64,000 nucleotides of DNA. Source: Streptomyces sp. NBC_00190. GTDB lineage: Bacteria; Actinomycetota; Actinomycetes; Streptomycetales; Streptomycetaceae. The notes under the pieces were generated by a model that was given only the letters and a program-made list of their open reading frames with translations, did not search any database and was not told the DNA's origin. Below are positions 24,437-33,609 of the stretch, in pieces. The stretch spans positions 4,464,001-4,528,000 of the forward strand of contig NZ_CP108131.1 of NCBI RefSeq assembly GCF_036203305.1, in the 5' to 3' direction. The first letter of the stretch is position 1. Each line of letters begins with the position of its first letter. The translations under genes and the position numbers were made by a program.

Positions 24437-25246
24437 CTACTCGAAGTTGGGCGCGTTGCGCTCGTAGACCAGCCGCAGCCCGATCAGCGTCAGCCACGGC
24501 TCGTGGTCGTCGATCACCGAGGACTCGCCGAGCACGATCGGCGCCAGCCCGCCGGTGGCGATGACGCGGACGTCGTCCGGGTCGCCGTTCGGGCCCGCCA
24601 GCTCCTTGGCCATCCGGGTGACGATCCCGTCGACCTGCCCCGCGAAGCCGTACACCACGCCCGACTGCATCGCCTCGACCGTGGACTTGCCGACCACGTT
24701 GCGCGGCCGGGCCAGTTCGATCTTGCGGAGCTGGGCGCCGCGGATTCCCAGAGCCTCCATCGAGATCTCGATGCCCGGGGAGATCACCCCGCCCACGTAC
24801 TCGCCCTTCGCGGACACCGCGTCGAAGGTGGTCGCCGTACCGAGGTCGACCACGATCGCCGGGCCCCCGTAGAGCTCGACCACCGCGACCGCGTTGACGA
24901 TGCGGTCCGCGCCGACCTCCTTCGGATTGTCCATGAGGATCGGCACGCCCGTCTTGGTGCCGGGCTCCACGATCACCGCCGGCACGTCGCCGTAGTAGCG
25001 GCGGGTGACCTCGCGGAGCTCGTGCAGGACCGCCGGCACCGTCGAGCAGATCGCGATGCCGTGGATGCCGTCGCCCAGCTCGCTGCCGAGCATCGGGTGC
25101 ATGCCCATCAGACCCTGCATGAGCACGGCCAGCTCGTCGGCCGTGCGCCGCGGGTCGGTCGAGATGCGCCAGTGCTCGACGATCTCGTCACCGTCGAACA
25201 GGCCCAGGACCGTGTGGGTGTTGCCGACGTCGATGGTGAGGAGCAC
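24437..25246 (-). CDS. coaX: Type III pantothenate kinase
   Basis: This 269-residue enzyme phosphorylates pantothenate, the first committed step of CoA synthesis. The acetate/sugar-kinase fold is marked by MLLTIDVGNTHTVLGLFDGD (phosphate-1), KEVGADRIVNAVAV and VVDLGTATTFDAVSAKGEYVGGVISPGI (phosphate-2), with RNVVGKSTVEAMQSG later. It begins three bases after the nadC stop and is the last gene of an operon that starts with pantothenate synthesis, so substrate supply and use are coupled. The start codon is GTG. Confidence 0.95.
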   Translation of the reverse strand: MLLTIDVGNTHTVLGLFDGDEIVEHWRISTDPRRTADELAVLMQGLMGMHPMLGSELGDGIHGIAICSTVPAVLHELREVTRRYYGDVPAVIVEPGTKTGVPILMDNPKEVGADRIVNAVAVVELYGGPAIVVDLGTATTFDAVSAKGEYVGGVISPGIEISMEALGIRGAQLRKIELARPRNVVGKSTVEAMQSGVVYGFAGQVDGIVTRMAKELAGPNGDPDDVRVIATGGLAPIVLGESSVIDDHEPWLTLIGLRLVYERNAPNFE

Positions 25247-25249
25247 GGG

Positions 25250-26218
25250 TTACACCGCCTCGCGCAGATCGAGGCCGATGTCCAGGATCGGCGAGGAGTG
25301 GGTCAGCCCGCCGACGGCCAGGTAGTCCACGCCGGTCTCCGCGTACGCCCGGGCGGTGTCCAGGGTCAGGCGGCCCGAGGACTCCAGCACCGCGCGGCCG
25401 GCCACCAGCGCCACGGCCTCGGCGGTCTGCGCGACCGTGAAGTTGTCCAGCAGGATCAGGTCGGCGCCCGCTTCCAGGACCTCGCCGATCTGCTCCAGGG
25501 TGTCGACCTCGACCTCGATCGGGACCTCCGGGAAGGCCTCCCGGACGGCCTTGAAGGCCTGCGCGACCCCGCCCGCCGCCACCACGTGGTTGTCCTTGAC
25601 CAGCGCCGCGTCGGACAGCGACATGCGGTGGTTGACGCCGCCGCCGCAGCGCACCGCGTACTTCTCCAGCGCGCGCAGGCCCGGCGTGGTCTTGCGGGTG
25701 TCGCGGACCTTCGCCCCGGTGCCCTCCAGCACGTCCGCCCAGCGGCGGGTGGCCGTCGCGATGCCCGACAGCCGGCACATGATGTTCAGCGCGCTGCGCT
25801 CCGCCGTGAGCAGGTCGCGGGTGCGCGAGCGTACGGACAGCAGCAGCTGCCCGGCCGTGACCTGGTCGCCGTCCTCCGCGTGCCGCTCCACCTCGAAGGC
25901 CTCCGTGCAGACCACGGAGAACACGGCCTCGGCGATGCGCAGACCGGACACGACGCCGTCCTCGCGCGCGACGAAGTCGGCCACCGCCTCCGCGTCCTCG
26001 GGCACCGTGGCGACGGTGGTGACGTCGACGCCGCCGTCCAGGTCCTCGGAGAGCGCCATGTGCGCGATGTCCTCGACCTCGATGGGGTCCAGGCCCGCGT
26101 CCGCGAGCAGCTGGGCCAGCGCCGGGTCGAGGCCGCTCTCCTCGCCGTCACCGCAGGCGCAGTCGTCGCCGCAGCCGCCGTCGTTCTGGTCGATCAGGGG
26201 AAGTTCGGGGGTGCTCAC
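25250..26218 (-). CDS. nadC: Nicotinate-nucleotide pyrophosphorylase (quinolinate phosphoribosyltransferase)
   Basis: This 322-residue enzyme converts quinolinate and PRPP to nicotinate mononucleotide. Family motifs include EDLDGGVDVTT, LNIMCRLSGIATATRRW, VRDTRKTTPGLRALEKYAVRCGGGVNHR and LVKDNHV, plus the C-terminal ESSGRLTLDTARAYAETGVD. GGAG sits eight bases before the GTG at 26218; an upstream GTG at 26224 overlaps the nadB stop but is too close to it. About 30 N-terminal residues precede the catalytic domain and contain GGCGDDCACGDGEE, a Cys-rich stretch not needed by the fold. Confidence 0.95.
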   Translation of the reverse strand: MSTPELPLIDQNDGGCGDDCACGDGEESGLDPALAQLLADAGLDPIEVEDIAHMALSEDLDGGVDVTTVATVPEDAEAVADFVAREDGVVSGLRIAEAVFSVVCTEAFEVERHAEDGDQVTAGQLLLSVRSRTRDLLTAERSALNIMCRLSGIATATRRWADVLEGTGAKVRDTRKTTPGLRALEKYAVRCGGGVNHRMSLSDAALVKDNHVVAAGGVAQAFKAVREAFPEVPIEVEVDTLEQIGEVLEAGADLILLDNFTVAQTAEAVALVAGRAVLESSGRLTLDTARAYAETGVDYLAVGGLTHSSPILDIGLDLREAV

Positions 26219-26220
26219 GG

Positions 26221-27969
26221 TCACTGCTCCAGGCTCTGGGTACTCAGGGGGACGTGCACGGACGGGAAGTCCGCGGAGTCGGTGGGGACGACGACCAGGG
26301 CGCGCTTCTCGGTCGCCGAGAGCCGGACGACGAGGTGGCGGCGCCAGACGGCGTCGTCCCGGTCCGGATGGTCCTCGCGCCAGTGGCAGCCGCGGGTCTC
26401 CACGCGCCGCTGCGCGGCCGCGACCAGCACCCGGGCCACGCACAGCAGGTTCGTGGCCTCCCAGGTGTCCACCCCCGGTTCGGCGGTCTTGCCGTGCGCT
26501 TCGAGGTTGTTCAGGGCGGTCGCGTACAGGCCTTCGAGGGCCTCGGCGGCCGTCCGCAGCGACTCGGCCGAGCGCAGCACGCCCGCGCCGTCCGTCATGA
26601 TCCGCTGGACCTCGTACCGCGCCTCGGCGGGCTGCAGCGGGCCGGTCGCGGGAACGGGTATGCCCGGGCCGTTGCCGGTGCGCGCCTGCGCGGTGATGTC
26701 GTCGGCGATCCGCTCGGCGAACACCAGGCCCTCCAGCAGGGAGTTGGAGGCCAGCCGGTTCGCGCCGTGCACACCGGTGCAGGCGACCTCGCCGCACGCG
26801 TACAGGCCGGGGACGGTGGTGCGCCCGTGCAGGTCGGTCCGTACGCCGCCGGACGCGTAGTGCGCGGCGGGCGCGACCGGGATCGGCTCGGTCACCGGGT
26901 CGATGCCGTGCGCGCGGCAGGCGGCGAGGATCGTCGGGAAGCGCTGCTCCCACATCTCGGCGCCGAAGTGCCGGGCGTCCAGGAACATGTGCCCCGCACC
27001 CTGCTCCTGCATGCGGCGGGTGATGCCCTTGGCGACGATGTCGCGCGGCGCCAGCTCGGCGAGCTCGTGCTGCCCGACCATGAACCGGACGCCGTCCGCG
27101 TCGACGAGGTACGCGCCCTCGCCGCGCACCGCCTCCGACACCAGGGGCTGCTGCCCCTCGGCGTCCGGGCCGAGGAACAGCACCGTCGGGTGGAACTGGA
27201 CGAATTCCAGGTCGGAGACCTCGGCCCCGGCGCGCAGCGCGAGCGCCACCCCGTCGCCCGTCGACACCGACGGGTTGGTGGTCGCCGAGAAGACCTGGCC
27301 CATGCCGCCGGTCGCCAGGATCACGGCGGGCGCATGGACGGCGCCGACGCCGTCGTGCTGGCCCTCGCCCATGACGTGCAGCGTGACACCGGCCGTACGC
27401 CCCTGCGCGTCCTGCAGCAGGTCCAGTACGAGCGCGTTCTCCACGGTCTCGATGCCCGCGGCCTGCACGGCCTCGACCAGGGCCCGGGAGATCTCGGCGC
27501 CGGTGGCGTCGCCGCCCGCGTGCGCGATCCGGCGCCGGTGGTGGCCGCCCTCGCGGGTCAGCTCTATCTCCCCGGTCTCCGCGGAGGTGTCGAAGACGGC
27601 GCCGGCGGCCATCAGCCGCCGGACCGCGTCCGGGCCTTCGGTGACGAGCAGCCGCACGGCCTCCTCGTCGCACAGGCCGGCGCCCGCGACCAGGGTGTCT
27701 TCCAGGTGCTGCTCGGGGGTGTCGCCCTCGCCGAGGGCCGCGGCGATCCCGCCCTGGGCCCAGCGGGTGGAGCCGTCGTCGAGCCGTGCCTTGGTGACCA
27801 CGACCGTGCGGCGGCCCGCGCCGGCGCAGCGCAGCGCGGCGGTCAGCCCCGCGACGCCGGAGCCGACGACCACGACATCGGCGTCGACCGACCAGCCGGG
27901 GGCCGGTGCGTGCAGCCGTATGCCGGTGCCTGCGCCGCCCGACTGGATGTCTCTGCCTGGGGTGCTCAC
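26221..27969 (-). CDS. nadB: L-aspartate oxidase
   Basis: This 582-residue FAD enzyme oxidises L-aspartate to iminoaspartate, the first step of de novo NAD synthesis. The N-terminal dinucleotide fold reads [22 protein letters not shown], followed by [13 protein letters not shown], the [17 protein letters not shown] active-site block, EFVQFHPT, and near the end [36 protein letters not shown]. It overlaps panC by four bases and is immediately followed by nadC. No nadA is in the window, so quinolinate synthase must be encoded elsewhere. Confidence 0.95.
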   Translation of the reverse strand: MSTPGRDIQSGGAGTGIRLHAPAPGWSVDADVVVVGSGVAGLTAALRCAGAGRRTVVVTKARLDDGSTRWAQGGIAAALGEGDTPEQHLEDTLVAGAGLCDEEAVRLLVTEGPDAVRRLMAAGAVFDTSAETGEIELTREGGHHRRRIAHAGGDATGAEISRALVEAVQAAGIETVENALVLDLLQDAQGRTAGVTLHVMGEGQHDGVGAVHAPAVILATGGMGQVFSATTNPSVSTGDGVALALRAGAEVSDLEFVQFHPTVLFLGPDAEGQQPLVSEAVRGEGAYLVDADGVRFMVGQHELAELAPRDIVAKGITRRMQEQGAGHMFLDARHFGAEMWEQRFPTILAACRAHGIDPVTEPIPVAPAAHYASGGVRTDLHGRTTVPGLYACGEVACTGVHGANRLASNSLLEGLVFAERIADDITAQARTGNGPGIPVPATGPLQPAEARYEVQRIMTDGAGVLRSAESLRTAAEALEGLYATALNNLEAHGKTAEPGVDTWEATNLLCVARVLVAAAQRRVETRGCHWREDHPDRDDAVWRRHLVVRLSATEKRALVVVPTDSADFPSVHVPLSTQSLEQ

Positions 27970-28961
27970 GAATGTGCTCCGAATTCCAGTGGGATGTTGT
28001 CGATCAGCCGGGTCGTGCCCACCTTCGCGGCGACGGCCAGGACGGCCTGCCCCGTGAATCCGGGGCCGGCCTCGGTGAAGTCCAGCGGGTCCACCAGCGC
28101 CACGTAGTCCAGCTCGAGCGGCGGCTCGTGCCGGCCCGCCTCCTCCAGGATGTGGTGCGCGGCGGCCCGTACGGCGTCCGGCAGCCCGCAGCCCGCGACC
28201 GACACGGCGTGCGCGTCCGCGGAGGCGCGGATCTCGCCGAGCTTCGCCAGCGCGCTGGCGCGCTCGTCGCTGGCCGGGTAGGCCTCGGCGCGGGCCTGCA
28301 GCGCCGCCTGCGCGGCGAGCCGGTCGCGCCCGGCGAACAGGGCGCGGGACAGGGTCAGGGCGGTGCGCCGCTCGGCGGGGGAGAGGTAGCGGTTGCGGGA
28401 CGACAGCGCGAGCCCGTCCTCCTCGCGGACGGTCGGTACGCCGACCACCTCGACGGGGAAGTTCAGGTCGGTCACCATGCGCCGGATCAGGGCCAGTTGC
28501 TGCGCGTCCTTCTGGCCGAAGAGGGCCAGGTCGGGGCGGGTGAGGTGGAGCAGCTTGGCGACGACGGTCAGCACTCCGTCGAAGTGGCCGGGACGGGTGG
28601 CCCCTTCGAGGCGCTCACCCATGGGTCCGGCGCTGATCCGCACCTGCGGGTCGCCGCCCGGGTAGACCTCCTCGACGGCAGGCGCGAACACCGCGTCGGC
28701 GCCCGCCTCTTCGGCGATCCGCCGGTCGGCGTCGAGGGTGCGGGGATAGCGGTCGAGGTCCTCGTTCGCCCCGAACTGCAGGGGATTGACGAAGACGGTG
28801 ACGACGACCTGGCCGCCCCGGCCGGCCTGTTCGCGGGCGGCGCGGATGAGGGTGGCGTGCCCCTCGTGCAGGGCGCCCATGGTCATCACCACCGCCCGGC
28901 GGCCGGCGCGCGCGAGCCCGTGGAGCTCCTCGGCGGTGTGCAGCAGCAGGGGTTCGCTCAT
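27966..28961 (-). CDS. panC: Pantothenate synthetase
   Basis: This 331-residue ATP-dependent ligase joins pantoate and beta-alanine. Landmarks are [20 protein letters not shown] (HxGH nucleotide-binding motif), [38 protein letters not shown], and the KMSKS-like [14 protein letters not shown]. It is slightly longer than typical PanC, with the additional residues in the C-terminal half. It overlaps both neighbours by four bases, showing translational coupling in the CoA/NAD operon. Confidence 0.95.
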   Translation of the reverse strand: MSEPLLLHTAEELHGLARAGRRAVVMTMGALHEGHATLIRAAREQAGRGGQVVVTVFVNPLQFGANEDLDRYPRTLDADRRIAEEAGADAVFAPAVEEVYPGGDPQVRISAGPMGERLEGATRPGHFDGVLTVVAKLLHLTRPDLALFGQKDAQQLALIRRMVTDLNFPVEVVGVPTVREEDGLALSSRNRYLSPAERRTALTLSRALFAGRDRLAAQAALQARAEAYPASDERASALAKLGEIRASADAHAVSVAGCGLPDAVRAAAHHILEEAGRHEPPLELDYVALVDPLDFTEAGPGFTGQAVLAVAAKVGTTRLIDNIPLEFGAHS

Positions 28962-29863
28962 CGGGCGTCGCCGTCCTTGTCCGCGAGGACGCCGAGCAGG
29001 TCCTCGGCGAGCTCGGGCTTGAGCAGACCGTGCGCGAGGGCCCGGTCGGCGGTGGTCCGGGCCATGGCCAGGTATCCGGCGACCGCGGCGGGCGCGTGCT
29101 TGCGCAGCTCCGAGACGTGCGCGGCGACCGTGCCGGCGTCGCCGCGGGCCACCGGGCCGGTCAGGGCGGCGTCACCGGAGCGCAGCGCGTTGTCGAGGGC
29201 GGCGCCGAGCAGCGGGCCGAGCATCCGGTCGGGGTGCTCGACCCCGGCCGTGCGCAGCAGCTCCATCGACTGGGCGACCAGGGTGACCAGGTGGTTCGCG
29301 CCGAGGGCGAGGGCCGCGTGGTAGAGCGGACGGCTGTCCTCCGCGATCCACTCGGGCTCCCCGCCCATCTCGATGACCAGGGCCTCGGCGGCGAGCCGCA
29401 GTTCCTCGGGGGCGGTGACGCCGAAGGAGCAGCCGGCCAGGCGCTGCACGTCGACCTCGGTGCCGGTGAAGGTCATCGCGGGGTGCAGGGCCAGCGGCAG
29501 CGCGCCCGCGCGGCGCGCCGGGTCGAGCACGGAGGTCCCGTACCGCCCGGAGGTGTGTACGAGGAGCTGCCCGGGCCGGATCGCACCGGTTTCGGCGAGG
29601 CCCTCGACGAGGGACGGCAGCGCGTCGTCCGGCACGGTGAGCAGGACCAGGTCGGCGAGCTCGAACACCTGCGCGGGCGGAACGAGGGGCACGTCGGGCA
29701 GCATTCGTGCGGCGCGGCGCACGGACGCGTCGGAGACGCCGGATACGGCGACGGGCCGGTGCCCGGCCTGCTGGAGCGCGCGGGCCAGCGCCGGGCCGAC
29801 CCGGCCGGCTCCGACGACGCCGACCGCCAGCCGGGCAGGGCGTGGCTGCTGTGTTGGGTTCAC
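28958..29863 (-). CDS. Rossmann-like/DUF2520 oxidoreductase-type protein
   Basis: This 301-residue protein opens with a dinucleotide-binding fold, [31 protein letters not shown], followed by [20 protein letters not shown]. The C-terminal helical DUF2520 domain contains [26 protein letters not shown] and [16 protein letters not shown]. Members of this family commonly sit beside panC; the overall fold resembles ketopantoate or other NADP reductases, so a role in pantoate formation or a related reduction is plausible but unproven. It leads the panC-nadB-nadC-coaX operon. Confidence 0.85.
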   Translation of the reverse strand: MNPTQQPRPARLAVGVVGAGRVGPALARALQQAGHRPVAVSGVSDASVRRAARMLPDVPLVPPAQVFELADLVLLTVPDDALPSLVEGLAETGAIRPGQLLVHTSGRYGTSVLDPARRAGALPLALHPAMTFTGTEVDVQRLAGCSFGVTAPEELRLAAEALVIEMGGEPEWIAEDSRPLYHAALALGANHLVTLVAQSMELLRTAGVEHPDRMLGPLLGAALDNALRSGDAALTGPVARGDAGTVAAHVSELRKHAPAAVAGYLAMARTTADRALAHGLLKPELAEDLLGVLADKDGDAR

Positions 29864-29961
29864 GCGGGAAGGGCCTTCCGTTCCAGTCCGCGGGGGGTAC
29901 CGGACGATACGCCGCCATGCTAGCTCCTGGGCCCTTTGGCCGGTCGGCGATGATTCGGGCC

Positions 29962-31083
29962 ATGGACGAGGACACCGAGCGCGAGAAGCGGCAGGTTGCG
30001 GCCTGGCGGGCGGCGGAGCGGAAACTCTCCCGCTGCCTGCGCGAGCCGACGGTGGCGGAGCTGCTGGCGCAGCTCGCCGAAGCCCCGTACGACATGGACC
30101 AGCCGGCCGACGTGTACGGGGACGGGGTCGTCGACGCGCTGGAACGGCGGGTCGCGGAGCTGCTGGGCACCGAGGACGCGGCGTTCTTCCCGACCGGGAC
30201 GATGGCGCAGCAGGTGGCCCTGCGGTGCTGGGCCGGGCGGACCGGGAACCCGGTGGTGGCGCTGCACCCGATGAGTCATCCGGAGCGGTGGGAGGGGGAG
30301 GCGCTCTCGACCGTGTCCGGGCTGCGGGTGGCGCACCCGACGGCGGAGGCCCGCCAGCCGTCGGCGGCGGAGGTCGCGGACCTCGCGGAGCCGTTCGGCA
30401 CCCTGATGCTGGAGCTGCCGCTGCGGGACGCGGGCTTCCTGCTCCCGACCTGGGAGGAGCTGGAGGCGCTGGTCGACGCGGCCCGGGAGCGGGAGGCGGT
30501 GGTGCACTTCGACGGGGCCCGGCTGTGGGAGTCCACGGTGCACTTCGGGCGCCCGCTGACGGAGATCGCGGGTCTGGCGGATTCCGTCTACGTCTCGTTC
30601 TACAAGTCGCTCGGCGGGCTGAGCGGGGCGGCGCTGGCCGGGCCGCGGGACTTCGTGGAGGAGACCAGGGTCTGGCGGCACCGGTACGGGGGCCAGGTCT
30701 TCCGGCAGTTCCCGCAGGCCCTGGCCGCGCTGGCCGGGCTGGAGCGGGAGCTCGTGCGCCTGCCGTCGTACGTCGCGCAGGCGCGGATGGTGGCGGGCGC
30801 GCTGGGGCCGGCGTTCGCCGCGTCCGGGATCCCGTGGTTCCGGATCAACCCGGGGTGTCCGCACACGCACCAGTTCCAGGTGTGGCTGCCGTACGAGGCG
30901 GACCGGCTGGCGCAGGCGGGTCTGCGCCAGGCGGAGGAGACGGGGCGGGTCCTGTTCCGCACCTGGTCCCGGGCCGCCGTACCGGGCCTCTCCCTGACGG
31001 AGGTGGAGGTCACGGCCCCGGGCCTCGCCTGGACCCCGGCGGACGTGGCGTCGGCGGTAGCGGAGTTCGCGGCGCGCCTGTAG
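29962..31083 (+). CDS. Threonine-aldolase-like PLP enzyme
   Basis: This 373-residue fold-type I PLP enzyme belongs to the beta-eliminating lyase/threonine aldolase superfamily. Seen are AAFFPTGTMAQQVALRCW, the aspartate in VVHFDGARLWES, and the PLP lysine in DSVYVSFYKSLGGLSGAALAG. A usual role is cleavage of L-threonine or a beta-hydroxy amino acid to glycine and an aldehyde. An N-terminal helical extension of about 45 residues is longer than in E. coli LtaE. An ATG at 29950 is also in frame. It is divergent from the DUF2520 gene. Confidence 0.85.
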   Translation: MDEDTEREKRQVAAWRAAERKLSRCLREPTVAELLAQLAEAPYDMDQPADVYGDGVVDALERRVAELLGTEDAAFFPTGTMAQQVALRCWAGRTGNPVVALHPMSHPERWEGEALSTVSGLRVAHPTAEARQPSAAEVADLAEPFGTLMLELPLRDAGFLLPTWEELEALVDAAREREAVVHFDGARLWESTVHFGRPLTEIAGLADSVYVSFYKSLGGLSGAALAGPRDFVEETRVWRHRYGGQVFRQFPQALAALAGLERELVRLPSYVAQARMVAGALGPAFAASGIPWFRINPGCPHTHQFQVWLPYEADRLAQAGLRQAEETGRVLFRTWSRAAVPGLSLTEVEVTAPGLAWTPADVASAVAEFAARL

Positions 31084-31125
31084 GGACCCGGCCGCGCCGG
31101 CCCCTGCCGGGGGCCCGGCGGGTCC
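31084..31125 (+). terminator. Hairpin after the threonine-aldolase-like gene
   Basis: GGACCCGGCC... and GGGCCCGGCGGGTCC form a long but imperfect GC-rich stem directly after the stop. There is no T tract. Confidence 0.5.
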
Positions 31126-31258
31126 GTGCGGCGGCACCCCGGACCCCGGGAGGCAGTGGTGCGAAACTCCGAATTACCGGGAAGTCAGCGGTTCCGGCCG
31201 GTCACGGCGATACCGTCCCTCCGTGGAATGACACGCGACCGTGCCCGGAGGAGACACC

Positions 31259-31444
31259 ATGACCGCTCAGCCCACGTGGCAGAAGTCCTCGTTCTGCGGT
31301 GAGGGGGACGCCTGCGTCTACGTGTCCGCCGCGCCCGGCACCCTGGTGCGCGTCGCTGACCACGCCGACCCCGCGCACCTCGTGCTCGCCACGACCCAGG
31401 CCGCCTGGGCCGAATTCCTCCGCGCGGTCAAGGAGACCGGCTGA
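31259..31444 (+). CDS. DUF397 protein
   Basis: This 61-residue protein opens with PTWQKSSFCGEGDACVYV and has the downstream DHADPAHLVLATTQAAWAEFLRAVK pattern that defines DUF397. These small actinobacterial proteins usually accompany an XRE/DUF5753 regulator such as the BldB/WhiJ-type modules. Here no such regulator is adjacent, so the gene is an orphan. GGAGGAG lies six bases before the ATG. Confidence 0.85.
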   Translation: MTAQPTWQKSSFCGEGDACVYVSAAPGTLVRVADHADPAHLVLATTQAAWAEFLRAVKETG

Positions 31445-31460
31445 GGGATCCGCCGCGCCG

Positions 31461-31485
31461 ACCCCGTTCACCCTCAGGGGTTTTT
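31461..31485 (+). terminator. Small T-tailed hairpin after the DUF397 gene
   Basis: ACCCC (31461-31465) pairs with GGGGT (31477-31481) and is followed by a T run. The stem is short. Confidence 0.45.
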
Positions 31486-31511
31486 GTCCGATTAGCGCGT
31501 ATCTTCAGCCT

Positions 31512-32126
31512 ATGCCCACGCCCTACGGATCCCGCGGCGGCATGGCGTTCAGCGCCGCTGAACTGCACGTGCTCAGGCGCTCGCTCGCCCACGCCCTTCA
31601 GTCCTCCTCGGCCCCCCTCGCGGCCGAGGAGGTCCAGGACTGCCTGCGCCTCGCGCAGTCGGTGGACGACGTGGTCCAGGAGGCGGCCCGGCTCAGAGCC
31701 TTCCTCGCGGAGGATCTGGCCCGCTACCGGGGCGCTCTGCCCGGCAGTCTCTCCGGCTACCTGCAACTGCTGCAGGACGCCCTGGCCGCCGGGTACGAGC
31801 CCGTGCCCGACGACCTCGCCGCACTGCGCGCCCTGCGCGCCAACCCGGTCGCGGCCGCGCTGCTGGACCGCGCCCAGGCCGTCCTGGAGCGCTCCGTACG
31901 GCGGCGGCTGACGACCGCCCCCGCGCCCCGGACCCGGCTGCTGGCCCTGGCCGGGGGCAAGGACGGGCAGCCGGGCCGTCCGGCGCCCAGGCCCAAGGAG
32001 CAGCCCCGCCCCGAGCGGCCGGGGAAGCCCGAGCAGCCCGGGAAGCCCATCCCGACGCCCGGCGAGGTGTTCCCGCCGCGCCGCAAGCCCACCCCGCCCC
32101 CGGCGGCCGAGCGCACCGCCGTGTAG
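31512..32126 (+). CDS. Hypothetical actinobacterial protein with Pro-rich C terminus
   Basis: This 204-residue protein begins MPTPYGSRGGMAFSAAELHVLRRSLAHAL. The first 130 residues are helical (EEVQDCLRLAQSVDDVVQEAARLRAFLAEDLARY; LLQDALAAGYEP). The last 60 are a low-complexity region rich in Pro, Arg and Lys (PAPRPKEQPRPERPGKPEQP). No signal peptide or catalytic motif is seen. The ATG at 31512 lacks a clear ribosome-binding site, so a leaderless transcript is possible. Function unknown. Confidence 0.7.
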   Translation: MPTPYGSRGGMAFSAAELHVLRRSLAHALQSSSAPLAAEEVQDCLRLAQSVDDVVQEAARLRAFLAEDLARYRGALPGSLSGYLQLLQDALAAGYEPVPDDLAALRALRANPVAAALLDRAQAVLERSVRRRLTTAPAPRTRLLALAGGKDGQPGRPAPRPKEQPRPERPGKPEQPGKPIPTPGEVFPPRRKPTPPPAAERTAV

Positions 32127-32140
32127 CTACGCTGATGGGC

Positions 32141-32308
32141 ATGGACTACGTCTCCGCGCTCGTGCCCCCCGTCGTGATGGCCGGGTTCTTCATCGCTCTC
32201 GTCGTGACGATCGTGAAGAGCCAGGGCGGCGCCAACAAGGCCAAGGAGGACGCGGCGGTCGACGCCGTGATCGCCCGGGCCGAGGCCGCCCGCCAGCCCC
32301 AGAAGTAG
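32141..32308 (+). CDS. Small single-pass membrane protein
   Basis: This 55-residue ORF reads MDYVSALVPPVVMAGFFIAL, then VVTIVKSQGGANKAKEDAAVD and an Ala/Glu-rich tail. One transmembrane helix (about 7-26) is followed by a charged cytoplasmic tail. Similar very short proteins appear in streptomycetes. An in-frame ATG at 32135 is the alternative start. A good T-tailed terminator follows within 16 bases, supporting a real transcription unit. Function unknown. Confidence 0.65.
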   Translation: MDYVSALVPPVVMAGFFIALVVTIVKSQGGANKAKEDAAVDAVIARAEAARQPQK

Positions 32309-32323
32309 AACCCTTCGGCTATC

Positions 32324-32358
32324 GGGCGCAGGGCCTCGGGCCCCGCGTCCGATTTTTT
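32324..32358 (+). terminator. Rho-independent-type terminator
   Basis: GGGCGCAGGGCC and GGCCCCGCGTCC pair around a TCG loop with one mismatch and one wobble, and a six-base T tract follows. It ends the small membrane-protein gene ahead of the BlaI-family gene. Confidence 0.65.
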
Positions 32359-32416
32359 GCGCGTTGGCGGGTCGAATAGTCGGGCAATTACCCACAAGCC
32401 GCACTATCGTGCTGTT

Positions 32417-32902
32417 GTGCCTCGCCCCTTGGGAGAACTCGAAGACGCCGTCATGACGCGGGTGTGGCAGTGGAACCGCCCGGTCACCGTTCGGGAAGTG
32501 CTGGAAGACCTCCAGCAGGAACGGTCCATCGCGTACACCACGGTCATGACCGTTATGGACAATCTTCATCAGAAGGGCTGGGTCCGCCGGGAAGCGGAAG
32601 GCCGCGCCTATCGATATACGGCGGTCTCCACCCGTGCCGCCTACTCGGCCGCACTGATGAACGAAGCCTGGTCGACGAGCGACAACCCCGCGGCCGCCCT
32701 CGTCGCCTTCTTCGGCATGATGTCCGCGGAACAGCGGGAAGCCCTCAGGGACGCCGTTCGGATCGTCCAGCACGACGACGAGTCCGCCGAGTCCGCGGCC
32801 GAGTCGGCGGCCGAGACCGCCGCCGAGTCCGCGGCCGAAGCCCCCGCGCCGGCCGAAGCCGAAGGGGACTCCGCCGAGCGTCCGGGCACACCGGGGCGAT
32901 AA
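32417..32902 (+). CDS. BlaI/MecI/CopY-family transcriptional repressor
   Basis: This 161-residue protein has the winged helix of the BlaI family: PLGELEDAVMTRVWQWNRPVTVREVLEDL, then SIAYTTVMTVMDNLHQKGWV and RREAEGRAYRYTAV. In Gram-positive bacteria these repressors are often paired with an M56 peptidase sensor, but none is adjacent. The C terminus carries a low-complexity Glu/Ala/Ser-rich tail (about 122-150). The GTG at 32417 gives the family-typical N terminus. Confidence 0.85.
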   Translation: MPRPLGELEDAVMTRVWQWNRPVTVREVLEDLQQERSIAYTTVMTVMDNLHQKGWVRREAEGRAYRYTAVSTRAAYSAALMNEAWSTSDNPAAALVAFFGMMSAEQREALRDAVRIVQHDDESAESAAESAAETAAESAAEAPAPAEAEGDSAERPGTPGR

Positions 32903-32913
32903 CGTCCGGGGCC

Positions 32914-33444
32914 ATGGGAGAGTTTTCCGCTGCACACGCAGAAACAGTCACGATCCGCCGTGCCCGCACCGGTGATGTTCCCGCGCTGAGGCGCCTGCTC
33001 GACCAGTACGTGCAGCAGCGGATCCTGCTCGACAAAGCCCCCGTCGTCCTTTACGAGGACATCCAGGAGTTCTGGGTCGCGGAACGCGACTCCGACGGCC
33101 AGGTCGTCGGCTGCGGAGCTCTCCACGTGATGTGGGAAGACCTCGCCGAAGTGCGCACTCTGGCGGTCGACCGCGACTTGAAGGGTGCGGGCGTCGGTCA
33201 TCAGGTACTGGCGCAGTTGTTGCGGACGGCCCGCGAGCTCGGGGTGAGCCGGGTTTTCTGCCTCACCTTCGAAGTGGACTTCTTCGCGAAGCACGGCTTC
33301 GTCGAGATCGGCGAGACCCCGGTGGAGACCGATGTCTACATGGAGCTCCTGCGTTCCTATGACGAGGGCGTCGCCGAGTTCCTCGGTCTCGAACGAGTGA
33401 AGCCGAACACCTTGGGTAACAGTCGGATGCTTCTGCACCTCTGA
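32914..33444 (+). CDS. Amino-acid N-acetyltransferase (ArgA-like GNAT)
   Basis: This 176-residue single-domain GNAT protein has the acetyl-CoA loop LAVDRDLKGAGVGHQVLAQLL. Flanking segments VTIRRARTGDVPALRRLLDQY, GCGALHVMWEDLAEVRTLAV and FCLTFEVDFFAKHGFVEIGETPV match short actinobacterial N-acetylglutamate synthases of the Rv2747 type. It would catalyse acetylation of glutamate at the start of arginine synthesis. It starts 11 bases after the BlaI-family stop and may be co-transcribed with it. Confidence 0.8.
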   Translation: MGEFSAAHAETVTIRRARTGDVPALRRLLDQYVQQRILLDKAPVVLYEDIQEFWVAERDSDGQVVGCGALHVMWEDLAEVRTLAVDRDLKGAGVGHQVLAQLLRTARELGVSRVFCLTFEVDFFAKHGFVEIGETPVETDVYMELLRSYDEGVAEFLGLERVKPNTLGNSRMLLHL

Positions 33445-33609
33445 GCGATCAACGCGGCTTTTCCGGCGTCCACCCGCCTGTGGCCTATGTCCGAATCGCG
33501 CACGTTTCCCTCCCTGTTGCGGTCTCGAACCTCTCGCCGGGGGGTTTGTGTTTTCCAGGCAAAAGCGGTTTCCTTTCCGCGTACTGCTTTTCTATGAAAG
33601 GAAATCCCG
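33445..33609 (+). promoter_or_regulatory. lsr2 upstream region
   Basis: This 165-base gap is locally T-rich (GGTTTGTGTTTTCC, CTGCTTTTCTATG). A stem is possible between AAAAGC (about 33564) and GCTTTT (about 33587). The AT-rich character fits autoregulation by Lsr2. No clear -35/-10 pair could be fixed by eye. Confidence 0.4.

Noticed and set aside
23640-24470. Plus-strand open frame opposite the GntR gene
   Set aside because: The minus-strand GntR/UTRA reading has clear domain motifs. The plus frame has none.
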